The notes under the pieces: model-generated | Database searches by the model: none | What the model saw: only the letters and a program-made list of their open reading frames with translations | What the model was told of the DNA's origin: nothing | In this document: piece after piece, positions 46,501 to 56,465 of the stretch | How positions within the stretch are numbered: position 1 is the first letter of the stretch | Layout: every line of letters starts with the position of its first letter | Position numbers and translations under genes: made by a program | NCBI RefSeq assembly: GCF_022179805.1 | Contig: NZ_BPUO01000013.1 | Span: forward strand, 62,001-126,000 | Reading direction: 5' to 3' | DNA: 64,000 bases | Source of the DNA: Cupriavidus pauculus | GTDB taxonomy: Bacteria; Pseudomonadota; Gammaproteobacteria; Burkholderiales; Burkholderiaceae

Positions 46501-47055
46501 TCAGGCTCCGGGCAATTCCTTGCGCAGTTCGTCAGCGTGTACGCGTCCCATCTTGCGGTACTTCACGTCGCCGTCGGGCGTGATGACCACCGTGTACGGC
46601 AGCCCTCCCTGGGCGTTGCCAAAGCTCTTGGCCAGTTCCGTGCCGGCAAAGCCGGCCACGGCCAGCGGATACTTGACCGGGACTTTCTTGAGGAATTCCT
46701 GGATGTTGTTAGCCGAATCGATGCCGATGCCGATGAATTCGACATTGCGCTGCGCATACTCGCCGTGCAGCGCGGTCAGTTCGGGCATTTCCTCGACGCA
46801 CGGGCCGCACCACGGTGCCCAGAAATTGACCACCAGCGTCTTGCCGCGATACTTCGACAGATCAAGCTCGGTGCCGGACGGATCGGGCATCTTGGCCAGG
46901 AACAGCGATTCCACCGCCTGGTCGGACGCCGGCTTGGGCGCCAGCGCGAAATTCGCCACCAGGGCGCCGGCTGCGGCCGCCACGACGGCCACGACGATCC
47001 AGATGGCAAGGGAAGAGCGGCGGGCCGGCGCGGGGCCGGGAGCAGATGCGGTCAT
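46501..47055 (-). CDS. TlpA-like membrane-anchored thioredoxin
   Basis: The 184-residue protein has one N-terminal membrane span (SLAIWIVVAVVAAAAGALVANFAL) and a periplasmic thioredoxin fold with the redox site NFWAPWCGPCVEEMPEL, then cis-Pro region QGGLPYTVVITPDG. WCGPC and the TlpA/ResA-type layout suggest a periplasmic reductase, for example in cytochrome c maturation. Partner is not evident nearby. A 7-bp dyad GCAAATA/TATTTGC lies just beyond its stop at 46460-46478. Confidence 0.92.
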   Translation of the reverse strand: MTASAPGPAPARRSSLAIWIVVAVVAAAAGALVANFALAPKPASDQAVESLFLAKMPDPSGTELDLSKYRGKTLVVNFWAPWCGPCVEEMPELTALHGEYAQRNVEFIGIGIDSANNIQEFLKKVPVKYPLAVAGFAGTELAKSFGNAQGGLPYTVVITPDGDVKYRKMGRVHADELRKELPGA

Positions 47056-47119
47056 TTTTGGATGGCGTTGAAGACAGTTCTATATAGATAGAGAGAATCG
47101 GCGGTGCAGGCGTAGCCGG

Positions 47120-47803
47120 TCAGGCGCTGTCGCCAGCCTCTGCCACCAGGGTGCGTACCGTATTGGCATCGGCCCGGGCCACACGGCCGCTGGCGTCGGC
47201 CCTGACCGCGCCGCGTTCATCGACGGCATCATACAGCGCGAGGTGAATCCCCACCGGGGCACCCAGCGTGGCCCGGACCTCGCCGGCCAACTGGCGCGCC
47301 TCGCGCAGCGCGGGCCACTGGCCGCGCCACAGGAAGCTCAGGGTTTCCACGTCGCCCCGGCCGGCGAAATGACGGCTTTCGCTGGTATCGAAATCCACGC
47401 CGGCATTGAGCAGGTGCAGGGCCACGTCCTTGGGGCTGTCGCAGAAGCACTGGAGATAGACGTCGGAATGCTCGGTTGCCGTGCCGTTGAGCACGGCACC
47501 CACCAGATACGGGCGAAACGGGGCCAGGTCGTCCATGGCCAGCAACGCCAGTTGGCGCAACAGCGCCAGGATGCGCGGCTGGTGCTCGCCGTGGAAGAGC
47601 GCCTGGTAGGCGCGAACCTCTTCTTCGATCAGTTCGTTGTCGGGCAGCCATTCGCCGGCCACGCGCACGTCGCCAAGCAGCTGGCGGGCAGCCTTGCGCT
47701 TGGCGGTGGCGTAATCGGCGCCATCTTCGGCGATCATGCGCGCCGCGGCCTGGGCGATTTCCTCGCGCAGGCGGGCGGGGTCGGATGGGGTGCGTCGTGA
47801 CAT
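47120..47803 (-). CDS. Hypothetical protein, possibly nucleotidyltransferase-like
   Basis: The 227-residue protein starts MSRRTPSDPARLREEIAQAAARM and is conserved-looking and helical at the N-terminus. The centre (VGAVLNGTATEHSDVYLQCFCDSP) loosely resembles the G-S-...-D-x-D/E core of minimal nucleotidyltransferases, but the second acidic residue is not obvious, so activity is unproven. No family was firmly recognised. A longer upstream frame is rejected because it lacks matching codon use and overlaps the mpl promoter region. It is divergent from mpl. Confidence 0.75.
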   Translation of the reverse strand: MSRRTPSDPARLREEIAQAAARMIAEDGADYATAKRKAARQLLGDVRVAGEWLPDNELIEEEVRAYQALFHGEHQPRILALLRQLALLAMDDLAPFRPYLVGAVLNGTATEHSDVYLQCFCDSPKDVALHLLNAGVDFDTSESRHFAGRGDVETLSFLWRGQWPALREARQLAGEVRATLGAPVGIHLALYDAVDERGAVRADASGRVARADANTVRTLVAEAGDSA

Positions 47804-47954
47804 GGTATCGATGATACCCGCATGGCCGCGCCGAGCATGACAGGCCGGGCGGCGGCGCAGCCGGGGAACCCTGCCGTGCAGGTACAATCAGACCCTTCTT
47901 TCCAGTGCCGCCCGGCGCTTACCGGCGCGGTCCCACGCATTCCCCGAAGCTCCC

Positions 47955-49352
47955 ATGCATATTCACATCCTCGGCATCTGCGGCACATTCATGGGCGGCC
48001 TTGCGGTCCTGGCGCGACAGGCGGGTCACCGCGTGACCGGCTGCGACGCCAATGTCTACCCGCCCATGAGCACCCAGCTCGAAGCCCAGGGCATTGACCT
48101 CATCGAAGGGTTCGACCCGGCGCAGCTGTCGCTGAATCCCGACCTGTACGTGATCGGCAATGTGGTGTCGCGCGGTAATCCGCTGATGGAAGCCATCCTG
48201 GACCGCAACCTGCCGTACACGTCGGGCCCGCAATGGCTGGGCGAGCATGTGCTGAACGGCAAGTGGACGCTGGCCGTGGCCGGCACGCATGGCAAGACCA
48301 CCACCACGTCGATGCTGACGTGGCTGCTCGAGGATGCTGGCTACAACCCCGGCTTCCTGGTCGGCGGGGTGCCGCAGAACTTCGGCATTTCGGCCCGCCT
48401 GACCGAATCCGACTTCTTTGTCATCGAAGCCGACGAGTACGACACGGCCTTCTTCGACAAGCGCAGCAAGTTTGTGCACTACCGCCCCCGCACGGCGATC
48501 CTGAACAACCTTGAATACGATCACGCTGACATCTTCCCGGATCTTGCGGCGATCGAGACTCAATTTCATCATCTGGTGCGCACGGTGCCGGGGCAAGGCC
48601 GTCTGGTCGTGAACGGCAACGAGCCGGCGCTGGCCCGCGTGCTGGAGCGTGGCTGCTGGAGCGAGGTGGAGCAGTTCGGCATGGGCGACTGGCGCGAAGG
48701 CGATGCCCGCGCGGAGGCACCGGCCGGCAAGGACGCCTTCGACGTGTTCTTCCGTGAGGAACTGCAGGGCACGGTGGTGTGGGACCTTCAGGGCACCCAC
48801 AACCGCATGAACGCGATTGCCGCGATTGCCGCCGCGCGCCACGTGGGTGTGCCGCCGGCACAGGCCATCGAGTCGCTGGGGCGCTTTGCCAACGTCAAGC
48901 GCCGCATGGAAGTGCGCGGCGTGGCCAATGGCGTGACCGTCTACGACGATTTCGCGCACCATCCCACCGCCATCCAGACCACGCTCGACGGCCTGCGCCG
49001 CCGCGTGGGCAACGCGCGCATCCTGGCCGTGCTGGAGCCGCGCTCCAATACGATGAAGCTGGGCGTGATGGCGGCACAACTGCCGGCCAGCCTGGAAGCG
49101 GCCGACCTGGTGTTCGGATATGGCGCCCCGTCCGGCAAGGACGCGCTGGGCTGGAACCTGGGCGAAGCGCTGGCGCCGATCGGCGACAAGGCGGCCGCCT
49201 TCCAGGATCTGGGCGAGCTGGTGCAGGCGGTGACCGCTGCCGCGCGGCCCGGCGACCAGGTGCTGGTCATGAGCAACGGCGGCTTCGGCGGCATCCACCA
49301 GAAGCTGCTCGACGCGATTGGCGCCCAAGGTGCCAACGGCGCCAAGTCCTGA
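47955..49352 (+). CDS. mpl: UDP-N-acetylmuramate:L-Ala-gamma-D-Glu-meso-DAP ligase
   Basis: The 465-residue Mur-family ligase attaches recycled murein tripeptide to UDP-MurNAc. It starts [25 protein letters not shown], has the ATP loop [37 protein letters not shown] and the Mpl-type [16 protein letters not shown] and [10 protein letters not shown] segments. With ampD elsewhere in the window it completes two steps of peptidoglycan recycling. A TACAAT -10-like box lies at 47883-47888. The esterase gene follows after 17 nt. Confidence 0.97.
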   Translation: MHIHILGICGTFMGGLAVLARQAGHRVTGCDANVYPPMSTQLEAQGIDLIEGFDPAQLSLNPDLYVIGNVVSRGNPLMEAILDRNLPYTSGPQWLGEHVLNGKWTLAVAGTHGKTTTTSMLTWLLEDAGYNPGFLVGGVPQNFGISARLTESDFFVIEADEYDTAFFDKRSKFVHYRPRTAILNNLEYDHADIFPDLAAIETQFHHLVRTVPGQGRLVVNGNEPALARVLERGCWSEVEQFGMGDWREGDARAEAPAGKDAFDVFFREELQGTVVWDLQGTHNRMNAIAAIAAARHVGVPPAQAIESLGRFANVKRRMEVRGVANGVTVYDDFAHHPTAIQTTLDGLRRRVGNARILAVLEPRSNTMKLGVMAAQLPASLEAADLVFGYGAPSGKDALGWNLGEALAPIGDKAAAFQDLGELVQAVTAAARPGDQVLVMSNGGFGGIHQKLLDAIGAQGANGAKS

Positions 49353-49369
49353 CTTTCGTAGGAAATCCA

Positions 49370-49969
49370 ATGCTGTTGTACCTGCACGGTTTCCGTTCCT
49401 CGCCGCAGTCGATGAAGTCGCGGCTGGTGCAGGAGCGGATGCGCGCCTGGGGCCTGGAGAAGTACTTCGCCTGCCCGGTGCTGAACGTGTCGCCGTCCGA
49501 GGCGATTGCCCAGGCCGAGGCCGCCATTCGTGGCGCGCGGGCTGGCGGCGAGACCGACATCGCCATCATCGGGTCGTCGCTGGGCGGTTTCTACGCCCGC
49601 TGGCTTGCCGAAAAGCACGGCTGCCGCGCGGTGCTGCTCAATCCGGCCATCCACCCGTGGACCGACCTGGAGAAATACCTGGGCGAGCAGCCGCTGTATC
49701 ACGGCGGCGGTTCGGTCGTGGTGAAGCCGGAACACCTGCAGGAATTGCTGGCGCTGCGCGTAGATGCGATCACGCGCCCCGAGCGCTATTACCTGCTGGC
49801 CGCCACCGGCGACGAGGTGCTGGACTATCGCGAGATGGTCGAGGCTTGCCCCGGCGCGAAGATCCGCATCATCGAAGGCAGCGACCACGGCATCAGCGAA
49901 TTCGACGACTACGTCGACGATGTACTGGCCTTCTGCGGCTATGTGCCCGGCGGAAAGCTCCCGGCATGA
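49370..49969 (+). CDS. YqiA-like alpha/beta-hydrolase esterase
   Basis: The 199-residue protein starts [20 protein letters not shown] and carries the nucleophile elbow [15 protein letters not shown] and a C-terminal His in [15 protein letters not shown], giving the Ser-Asp-His triad of UPF0227/YqiA-type esterases. The natural substrate is unknown. It is 17 nt behind mpl and overlaps ubiC by 4 nt, so mpl-esterase-ubiC-SDR form one likely operon. Confidence 0.92.
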   Translation: MLLYLHGFRSSPQSMKSRLVQERMRAWGLEKYFACPVLNVSPSEAIAQAEAAIRGARAGGETDIAIIGSSLGGFYARWLAEKHGCRAVLLNPAIHPWTDLEKYLGEQPLYHGGGSVVVKPEHLQELLALRVDAITRPERYYLLAATGDEVLDYREMVEACPGAKIRIIEGSDHGISEFDDYVDDVLAFCGYVPGGKLPA

Positions 49970-50637
49970 CCGGGGCAAACAGCCTGGGTGGCCTGAAGGG
50001 CCTGCGAGCGGCCTGGCATGCGCACCTGCCGCATGACGCGGCCATCCCCCTGAACCAGCGGCGCTGGATCGCGGGTGAAGGCTCGCTGACTGCGCGGTTG
50101 ATGTCGGCATCGTCGCGCTTCGGCGTACAGCGACTTGTACAGGCGCCACAACTGCCATTTGCCGACGAATGGCAGGCGCTGGGCCTGATTTGCCCGGTAC
50201 CGGCCATCACGCGGGAGGTACTGCTGATCTGTGACAGCGTGCCGGCGGTGTTTGCGCACACGATCGTCGACCCGTACCGCGCCCGGCGCGACTGGCCGTT
50301 CCTGCGCGGCCTGGGCAACCGGCCGCTGGGCGGCGCGTTGTTCGTCGATCCACGCGTGCGCCGCGAACCGTTCCAGTTCGCGCGGCTTTCCACCAACCAT
50401 CCGCTGCGCCAGGCGCTGCAGCGGGTGTTGCCGGCGTTTGCGTCGGTGCCGATGCTGCCCGCGCGGCGCTCGGTGTTCCGGCGCGGCGGCGGCGCCATGC
50501 TCGTGACGGAGGTCTTTCTGCCAGACCTGCTGGAGCGCGCGGCGCCCGCCAACATTGGCGCGGGCGGCACCAGACTGCCCCGCCGCATTGACATGCACCA
50601 CACACCACCAAGACAGGAAGAGAGACGCGCATCATGA
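49966..50637 (+). CDS. ubiC: Chorismate pyruvate-lyase
   Basis: The 223-residue protein fits UbiC, which makes 4-hydroxybenzoate from chorismate for ubiquinone synthesis. Supporting segments are [36 protein letters not shown], the active-site Arg region and [22 protein letters not shown], with [23 protein letters not shown] near the end. It is somewhat longer than E. coli UbiC (165 aa) because of an N-terminal extension. ATGA overlaps occur at both ends. Confidence 0.9.
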   Translation: MTGANSLGGLKGLRAAWHAHLPHDAAIPLNQRRWIAGEGSLTARLMSASSRFGVQRLVQAPQLPFADEWQALGLICPVPAITREVLLICDSVPAVFAHTIVDPYRARRDWPFLRGLGNRPLGGALFVDPRVRREPFQFARLSTNHPLRQALQRVLPAFASVPMLPARRSVFRRGGGAMLVTEVFLPDLLERAAPANIGAGGTRLPRRIDMHHTPPRQEERRAS

Positions 50638-51374
50638 AACTGGAAGGACGGGTCGCCATCATCACCGGCGCAGCAGCTGGTATCGGGTTTGCCACGGCGG
50701 AGCGTTTTGCCGCCGAAGGCGCGAAGCTGGTGCTTTGCGATGTGAACGAAGCGCGCGTGCGCGAGGCCGCCGAGCGGCTGGCCGACAAGGGCGTCACCGT
50801 GGATGCCCACAAGGTGGACGTGACCAGCCGCGAGGAAGTGGACGGCGTGGTGGCGGCCACGCTGGCACGCCATGGCCGCATCGACATCCTGGTCAATAAC
50901 GCCGGCATCACCAAGGACGCGCGGCTGGCCAAGATGACCGAAGCCCAGTTCGACGCCGTGATCGACGTCAACCTGAAGGGCGTGTTCCATTGCGCCCAGG
51001 CCGTGGCCGCCGTCATGACGGAGCAGGGCAAGGGCGTGATCCTGAACGCGTCGAGCGTGGTGGGCCTGTATGGCAACTTCGGCCAGACCAACTACGCGGC
51101 CAGCAAGTTCGGCGTGATCGGGTTCACCAAGACCTGGGCGCGCGAACTGGGCCCGAAGGGCGTGCGCGTGAACGCCGTATGCCCGGGCTTTGTGAATACC
51201 GAGATCCTGCAGAGCGTGCCGGAGAAGGTGCTCGACGGCATGAAGGAGCACTGCTGGATGCGCCGGCTGGCCGAACCGGCCGAAATCGCCGCGATCTACG
51301 CGTTCCTGGCCAGCGACGACGCCAGCTATGTGAACGGCACGACCATCGAGGCCAGCGGCGGCATGTCGCTCTGA
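50634..51374 (+). CDS. Short-chain dehydrogenase/reductase (FabG-like)
   Basis: The 246-residue Rossmann enzyme has the cofactor motif [12 protein letters not shown], and the catalytic Ser ([10 protein letters not shown]) and Tyr/Lys (TNYAASKFG). It most resembles 3-oxoacyl-ACP or acetoacetyl-CoA reductases, so a role in fatty-acid or hydroxyalkanoate metabolism is possible, but its position behind ubiC gives no firm clue. The start overlaps the ubiC stop by 4 nt and has AGGAAGAGAG upstream. Confidence 0.9.
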   Translation: MKLEGRVAIITGAAAGIGFATAERFAAEGAKLVLCDVNEARVREAAERLADKGVTVDAHKVDVTSREEVDGVVAATLARHGRIDILVNNAGITKDARLAKMTEAQFDAVIDVNLKGVFHCAQAVAAVMTEQGKGVILNASSVVGLYGNFGQTNYAASKFGVIGFTKTWARELGPKGVRVNAVCPGFVNTEILQSVPEKVLDGMKEHCWMRRLAEPAEIAAIYAFLASDDASYVNGTTIEASGGMSL

Positions 51375-51524
51375 CCCGCCTGGACCCGGGAGGCGCCGGC
51401 GCTGCGGAGAAGACGCGGTGCGGTATCATCCCGGGTCGTATACCCGCCCGGACAAGCTTGCGGCCTGCGTGCTGAAAGCGCACGCGACACCGGCCTGTCC
51501 CGGCACTTCTGAAAGTACCGACCC

Positions 51525-53657
51525 ATGCAGTTGCTGTTCGAAGAAGGCGGCGAGATTCGCGCCGGCACCGTACTTGCCCAACAGGGCGAGGCCTACCAGG
51601 TAGAGCTGCCTGCGGGCAAGCGCACCAAGGTCAAGGCCAAGGACGTGCTGCTGCAGTTTGCCCAGCCCTCGGCAATCGAAATGGTGCGGCAAACCGGCGA
51701 CCTGACCGCCGAGATCGACCTCGACTTCCTCTGGGAATGCGCGCCGGCCGAGGAGTTCGGTTTCTCCGAACTGGCCGCCGAATACTATGGCGCCGACGCC
51801 GGCGCCGTGCAGCAGGCCGCGCTGGCCATGGCGCTGCATGGCAATCCCGTCTATTTCCGCCGCAAGGGCCGTGGCCGCTACATGCGCGCCCCGGAAGACC
51901 AGCTCAAGGCGGCGCTGGCCGCCGTGGAACGCAAGAAGCAGCAGCTTCTGGTGCAGGCCGAGTACGAGGAACAGCTCAAGGCGCGCAAGCTGCCCGATGC
52001 GTTCCGCGGCAAGGTGCTGCAACTGCTGTTCAAGCCCGACAAGAACAGCCTCGAATTCAAGGCCATGGACGCCGCGTGCACCGCGCTGGGCATGACGCCG
52101 ATGCGGCTGATGGTAACCGTGGGCGGCGTGGAGAGCCCGCGTGCGCTGCACGAAGCCAAGTTCCTGGCCGACTGCTTCCCCAAGGGCACCGGTTTCCCCG
52201 ACGTCGATGTGCCGTCGCCCCCGAACGATCTGCCCGTGGCCAACGTCCAGGCGTTCTCGATCGACGACGTCACGACGACCGAGATCGACGATGCGCTGTC
52301 CGTGACCCGCGCCGCCGATGGCAAGCTGCGTGTGGGTATCCACATCGCCGCGCCGGGCCTGGGTTTCAAACGCGGCGAGCCGCTCGACGCCATTGGGCGT
52401 AACCGCCTGTCGACGGTGTATTTCCCCGGCGACAAGATCACCATGCTGCCGGACAGCGTGGTGGACCGCTACACACTGCAGGAAGGCCGCACCTGCCCGG
52501 CGCTGTCGCTGTACGTGACGGTCGACATGGACGGCCCTGACGGCGTGGAGATCCTGAGCAGCGAAACGCGTGCCGAACTGGTGCCGATCGCCGCCAACCT
52601 GCGCCACAACCTCCTGGAAGACGTGGTCACGGAAGCCGCGCTGGCAGCCGGCACGGGCGACTACCCGTTCCGCGACGAACTGACCGAACTGTTCCGGCTG
52701 GCCAATCACCTGCACGACGAGCGCCAGAAGGCGCGCATGGCCAGCGGCCTGCGCCCGGAATCGCACAACCGTGCGGATTTCAACTTCTACATCGACCCTC
52801 TGGCGGGCGGCGGAGAGCGTGTGCGTATCGAGCAGCGCCGCCGTGGCTCACCGCTGGACAAGATCGTCGCCGAGCTGATGATCCTGGCCAACAGCACGTG
52901 GGGCAAGCTGCTGGCCGACAACGGCGTGCCGGGCATCTATCGCACGCAGAAGGCCTGGGGCATGCATCGCACGCGCATGCAGACGTATCCGGCGCCGCAC
53001 GAGGGGCTGGGCGTGGCGCAGTACGCGTGGAGCACTTCGCCGCTGCGGCGCTATGTCGACCTGGTCAACCAGTGGCAGATCCTGGCGGTGGCGCAGCATG
53101 GCGTCACGGCCAAGCTGGTGGCGCCGTTCAAGCCCAAGGATGCCGACCTGCTGGCGGCCGTGGCCGATTTCGAAGGCACCTATGCCGCCTATGCCGACCA
53201 CCAGTCGACCATGGAACGCTACTGGTGCCTGCGCTGGCTGGTGCAGGAAGGGCGCGACAAGCTGATGGCCACCGTGCTCAAGGACGGCGCGGTGCGATTT
53301 ACCGAGATTCCGCTGGTGACGCGCGTGCCGGAACTGGCGCAGGCCAACCGTGGTACGCAGGTGCTGCTGGAAATCGGCTCGACCGACGAGATCACGCTGG
53401 AGGTGTCGTGCCGCGTGCTTGAAATCTTCGCCGGCGAGGGCGAGGTGCCGGAAGAAGAGCTGGAGACCGAAACTGACGACGAGATGTCGGAAGTTTCTGC
53501 GGAAGCAGCGGCTGAGTCGGCTGCCGAGGCCGCGGCCGAAGAGGCTGCCGAAGGCGAAGCGGAGGCAGCGGCGGGCGACGCCCCGGCGCCGGCCGATGGC
53601 CCGGACGCGGACGATGCGTCGGCGCCACGCGACACCGGGGCCAACCCCCCCGCCTGA
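51525..53657 (+). CDS. Ribonuclease II-family 3'-5' exoribonuclease
   Basis: The 710-residue protein has an N-terminal region beginning MQLLFEEGGEIRAGTVLAQ, the RNB catalytic domain with FSIDDVTTTEIDDALSVTR (the acidic metal-binding cluster) and VYFPGDKITMLP, and the distal HRTRMQTYPAPHEGLGVAQYAWSTSPLRRYVDLVNQ. It degrades single-stranded RNA to nucleotides. After the core, the last ~70 residues are a highly acidic Glu/Ala-rich tail that RNase II of enterics lacks and that replaces a clear S1 domain. Confidence 0.93.
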   Translation: MQLLFEEGGEIRAGTVLAQQGEAYQVELPAGKRTKVKAKDVLLQFAQPSAIEMVRQTGDLTAEIDLDFLWECAPAEEFGFSELAAEYYGADAGAVQQAALAMALHGNPVYFRRKGRGRYMRAPEDQLKAALAAVERKKQQLLVQAEYEEQLKARKLPDAFRGKVLQLLFKPDKNSLEFKAMDAACTALGMTPMRLMVTVGGVESPRALHEAKFLADCFPKGTGFPDVDVPSPPNDLPVANVQAFSIDDVTTTEIDDALSVTRAADGKLRVGIHIAAPGLGFKRGEPLDAIGRNRLSTVYFPGDKITMLPDSVVDRYTLQEGRTCPALSLYVTVDMDGPDGVEILSSETRAELVPIAANLRHNLLEDVVTEAALAAGTGDYPFRDELTELFRLANHLHDERQKARMASGLRPESHNRADFNFYIDPLAGGGERVRIEQRRRGSPLDKIVAELMILANSTWGKLLADNGVPGIYRTQKAWGMHRTRMQTYPAPHEGLGVAQYAWSTSPLRRYVDLVNQWQILAVAQHGVTAKLVAPFKPKDADLLAAVADFEGTYAAYADHQSTMERYWCLRWLVQEGRDKLMATVLKDGAVRFTEIPLVTRVPELAQANRGTQVLLEIGSTDEITLEVSCRVLEIFAGEGEVPEEELETETDDEMSEVSAEAAAESAAEAAAEEAAEGEAEAAAGDAPAPADGPDADDASAPRDTGANPPA

Positions 53658-53774
53658 GTCCTTCGGTAAACCGGGCGGCTCCCGTACAATCGAAGTCCGT
53701 TCCGGCCCCCCTCCACCGTGGGGTGGCCGGCTTTCGCGCGAGCCCCCATCGACCGCCCACGTTACCGATCCATC

Positions 53775-54710
53775 GTGAACGCCGTTCTTCCCGCTCCCCG
53801 CCACACGCACCCGCGAGACTGGTGGCAATCCAGCAGCACGCTGGTCAAGGCGCTTGCAGTGTCCGTGGTCATTCACGCGGTGCTGCTGATGGTGCGCATT
53901 GCCGCGCCGGAAGTCTTCGAGATCAAGCGTTCCGATCCCCAGCTCGACGTGGTGCTGGTGAATTCGAAGTCGGCCGAAAAGCCGCGCAATCCGACCGTGC
54001 TGGCACAGGCCAACCTGGACGGCGGCGGTGACCACGATGCCCAGCGCGCCACCACGCCGCTGCCGGCACAGACCGAATCCAAGCAAGGCGACCTCGTCAA
54101 GCTGACGCAGCGCCGGATCGAGCAGCTCGAGGAAGAGCAGCGCCGCCTGATGACGCAGTCGCGCGAGGCCGCGCCGTCGGTACGCAGCCAGCCCGTGAAG
54201 CCCGGCGAGCTGCGCACCGATTCCCCGCTGCGCGGTCAGGACGAGCGCACGTCCACCGACGAGATGGCCAAGCTCGAAGCAGAGATCGGCCGCAATCTCG
54301 AACAGTACGCCAAGCGGCCCAAGCGCATGCAGCTGACCGCCACCAGCGCGCAAGGCGTGGACTACGCGCAGTATTACGACCGCCTGCGCCGCCGGATCGA
54401 GGCGCGCGGCACGAGCGATTTTCCGCAGAAGAACGGCAAGCCGATCTATGGCCAGCTGATCCTGGTGATCAATGTGAATCGCCTGGGCAAGCTCGGCTAC
54501 AACCGCGACGGCTACAACATCGAAGCCATCGACGTGGCCAAGAGTTCGGGTGACCCCGCGCTCGACCGCCAGGCGGTGGCCATTGTCCGTGCGGCGGCTC
54601 CTTTCGGCGCGTTCACGCCCGAAATGCAGTCGAAGCAGGACATCCTCGAAGTCATTTCCACTTTCAAGTTCACGCGCAGCGGGCTCGACGTCCGCCTGCA
54701 AGGACGCTGA
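53775..54710 (+). CDS. TonB-family energy-transducing protein
   Basis: Using GTG 53775 the protein is 311 residues: cytoplasmic N-terminus, one membrane anchor (LVKALAVSVVIHAVLLMVRIAA), a polar coiled-coil-prone middle (LTQRRIEQLEEEQRRLMTQ), and a C-terminal TonB domain with YGQLILVINVNRLGKLGYN and STFKFTR. It may energise outer-membrane receptors, but its place between RNase II and aroE, without exbB/exbD, hints at a distinct TonB-like role. An upstream GTG in frame adds 19 residues and is less likely. The stop overlaps the aroE ATG by 1 nt. Confidence 0.85.
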   Translation: MNAVLPAPRHTHPRDWWQSSSTLVKALAVSVVIHAVLLMVRIAAPEVFEIKRSDPQLDVVLVNSKSAEKPRNPTVLAQANLDGGGDHDAQRATTPLPAQTESKQGDLVKLTQRRIEQLEEEQRRLMTQSREAAPSVRSQPVKPGELRTDSPLRGQDERTSTDEMAKLEAEIGRNLEQYAKRPKRMQLTATSAQGVDYAQYYDRLRRRIEARGTSDFPQKNGKPIYGQLILVINVNRLGKLGYNRDGYNIEAIDVAKSSGDPALDRQAVAIVRAAAPFGAFTPEMQSKQDILEVISTFKFTRSGLDVRLQGR

Positions 54711-55588
54711 TGACCGCAGAACAGCAATCGGTCGACCGCTACGTCGTGGTCGGCAACCCCGTTTCCCACAGCCGCTCGCCGGCCATCCACGCCGCGTTCT
54801 CGCGGCAGACCGGCGAAGCCGTGCACTACGACCGCCTGGAGGCACCGCTCGACGGGTTTGCCGACGCCGTGCGGAAGTTCCTGGCCGATGGCGGCCATGG
54901 CTTCAACGTGACCACGCCGTTCAAGCTCGAAGCGTATGACCTGGCCGACCGCCTGACGCCGCGTGCCGAAGCCGCTGGCGCGGTCAACACGATGTGGATC
55001 GAGGACGGGCTGATCCACGGCGACAACACCGATGGCATTGGCCTGGTGCGCGATATCCAGGACAACCTGGACGTGCTGCTGGAAGACAAGCGCATCCTGC
55101 TGCTGGGTGCCGGTGGCGCGGCGATGGGCGCGATGCTGCCGCTGATCGAATGCCGGCCGGCCCGGATCGTGGTGGCCAACCGCACCGCGCAGAAGGCCAG
55201 CGACATGGTGGAAGAGTTCGTGGAAGCCGCCGACCAGTACGGCGTGGAGCTGTGGGCCGGTGGTCTGGACTCGCTGAGCGCGCTGTCCGACGAAGAGGGC
55301 TGCGACGTGGTCATCAACGCATCGGCCAGCAGCCTGCAGGGCGAACTGCCGCCGGTGCCCGACTATCTGCTGGGCGAAGGCGTGCTGGCCTACGACATGA
55401 TGTACGGCGCCAAGCCGACCGTGTTCCTGGCCTATGCGGCAAAGTGCGGCGCGCGGACGTCGGACGGCCTGGGCATGCTGGTGGAGCAGGCGGCCGAAGC
55501 GTTCTACAACTGGCGCGGCGTGCGTCCGAGCACGGCCCCGGTGCTGGCCGAGCTGCGCACCGCGCTGCAGGGCGAAGCCGCCCGCTGA
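54710..55588 (+). CDS. aroE: Shikimate dehydrogenase
   Basis: The 292-residue NADPH-dependent enzyme reduces 3-dehydroshikimate to shikimate. It has [21 protein letters not shown], the catalytic Lys in [28 protein letters not shown], the cofactor loop [18 protein letters not shown] and [10 protein letters not shown]. It overlaps the TonB-family gene by one base (TGATG) and mtgA follows after 17 nt, indicating tight coupling of the three genes. Confidence 0.97.
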   Translation: MTAEQQSVDRYVVVGNPVSHSRSPAIHAAFSRQTGEAVHYDRLEAPLDGFADAVRKFLADGGHGFNVTTPFKLEAYDLADRLTPRAEAAGAVNTMWIEDGLIHGDNTDGIGLVRDIQDNLDVLLEDKRILLLGAGGAAMGAMLPLIECRPARIVVANRTAQKASDMVEEFVEAADQYGVELWAGGLDSLSALSDEEGCDVVINASASSLQGELPPVPDYLLGEGVLAYDMMYGAKPTVFLAYAAKCGARTSDGLGMLVEQAAEAFYNWRGVRPSTAPVLAELRTALQGEAAR

Positions 55589-55605
55589 CCCGGGACAAGC
55601 CGGCC

Positions 55606-56370
55606 TTGGCTCGCCAGCGAACCACCGCCGCGCGCACGCCGGCCAAAGCATCTGGCGCGGCCAACCCGCTGCGCTGGGTTGGCTACCTGGGCGAATGCGT
55701 GATCGTCGGCGTGCTGGCGCTGCAGGTCTATTTCTTCCTGCAGATCGCCGCCTGGCAATACCTGAATCCGTCGTCCACGTCGTTCATGCGCGCCGAACGC
55801 TGGCGGCTGTGCGGCTTCAATGTCTGGAGCTGCCAGGTCGACCGGAAATGGATTAACTACGACGAGATGTCGCGCAACATCAAGCGCGCGGTGATCGCCA
55901 GCGAGGATGCCGACTTCGTCAACCATCCTGGCTACGAACTCGACGCCATGCTCGACGCATGGGAGCGCAACAAGAAGCGCGGCCACATCGTGCGTGGCGG
56001 TTCCACGATCACGCAGCAGCTGGCCAAGAACCTGTTCCTGTCTTCGGAGCAATACTACGTGCGCAAGGGCCAGGAGCTGGCCATCACGTGGATGCTCGAA
56101 TTCTGGCTCGACAAGCAGCGCATCTTCGAGATCTACCTGAATTCAGTGGAGTGGGGCGAGGGTGTGTTCGGCATCGAGGCTGCCGCGCAGCACTACTTCC
56201 ACACATCGGCATCGAAACTCACGGTGGGTCAGGCCGCACGGCTGGCGGCCGCGCTGCCGGCACCGAAATGCTTCGACAAGAAGGAATACTGCGCCAACGT
56301 GCGCGTGAACTTCCGGGTCAAGGCGTCGATCATTGCGAGACGCATGGGCGCGGCGACGTTGCCGGATTGA
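55606..56370 (+). CDS. mtgA: Monofunctional biosynthetic peptidoglycan transglycosylase
   Basis: With a TTG start at 55606 the protein is 254 residues. It has one membrane span ([20 protein letters not shown]) followed by a family 51 glycosyltransferase domain with [17 protein letters not shown] (catalytic Glu), [16 protein letters not shown] and [19 protein letters not shown]. It polymerises lipid II into glycan strands. No ATG or GTG lies in frame before the membrane span, so the rare TTG start is inferred. It is followed by a 19-bp palindrome. Confidence 0.92.
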   Translation: MARQRTTAARTPAKASGAANPLRWVGYLGECVIVGVLALQVYFFLQIAAWQYLNPSSTSFMRAERWRLCGFNVWSCQVDRKWINYDEMSRNIKRAVIASEDADFVNHPGYELDAMLDAWERNKKRGHIVRGGSTITQQLAKNLFLSSEQYYVRKGQELAITWMLEFWLDKQRIFEIYLNSVEWGEGVFGIEAAAQHYFHTSASKLTVGQAARLAAALPAPKCFDKKEYCANVRVNFRVKASIIARRMGAATLPD

Positions 56371-56395
56371 TCTTCAGAGTCTCTGGGTTTTCTGG

Positions 56396-56436
56396 ATTTT
56401 CTCCCCTCTCCCGCAAGGCGGGAGAGGGGAGAAAAT
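56396..56436. repeat. Palindromic repeat, copy 2 (between mtgA and corA)
   Basis: A 19-bp perfect stem with a 3-nt loop (AAG): arms 56396-56414 (ATTTTCTCCCCTCTCCCGC) and 56418-56436. Its inner 12 bp are identical to the stem at 22485-22512. It separates convergent genes and may act as a bidirectional terminator, but the T/A order is opposite to an intrinsic terminator. Confidence 0.8.
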
Positions 56437-56465
56437 CAAAGGCAAACCAAGGGGACTTCAACCCC

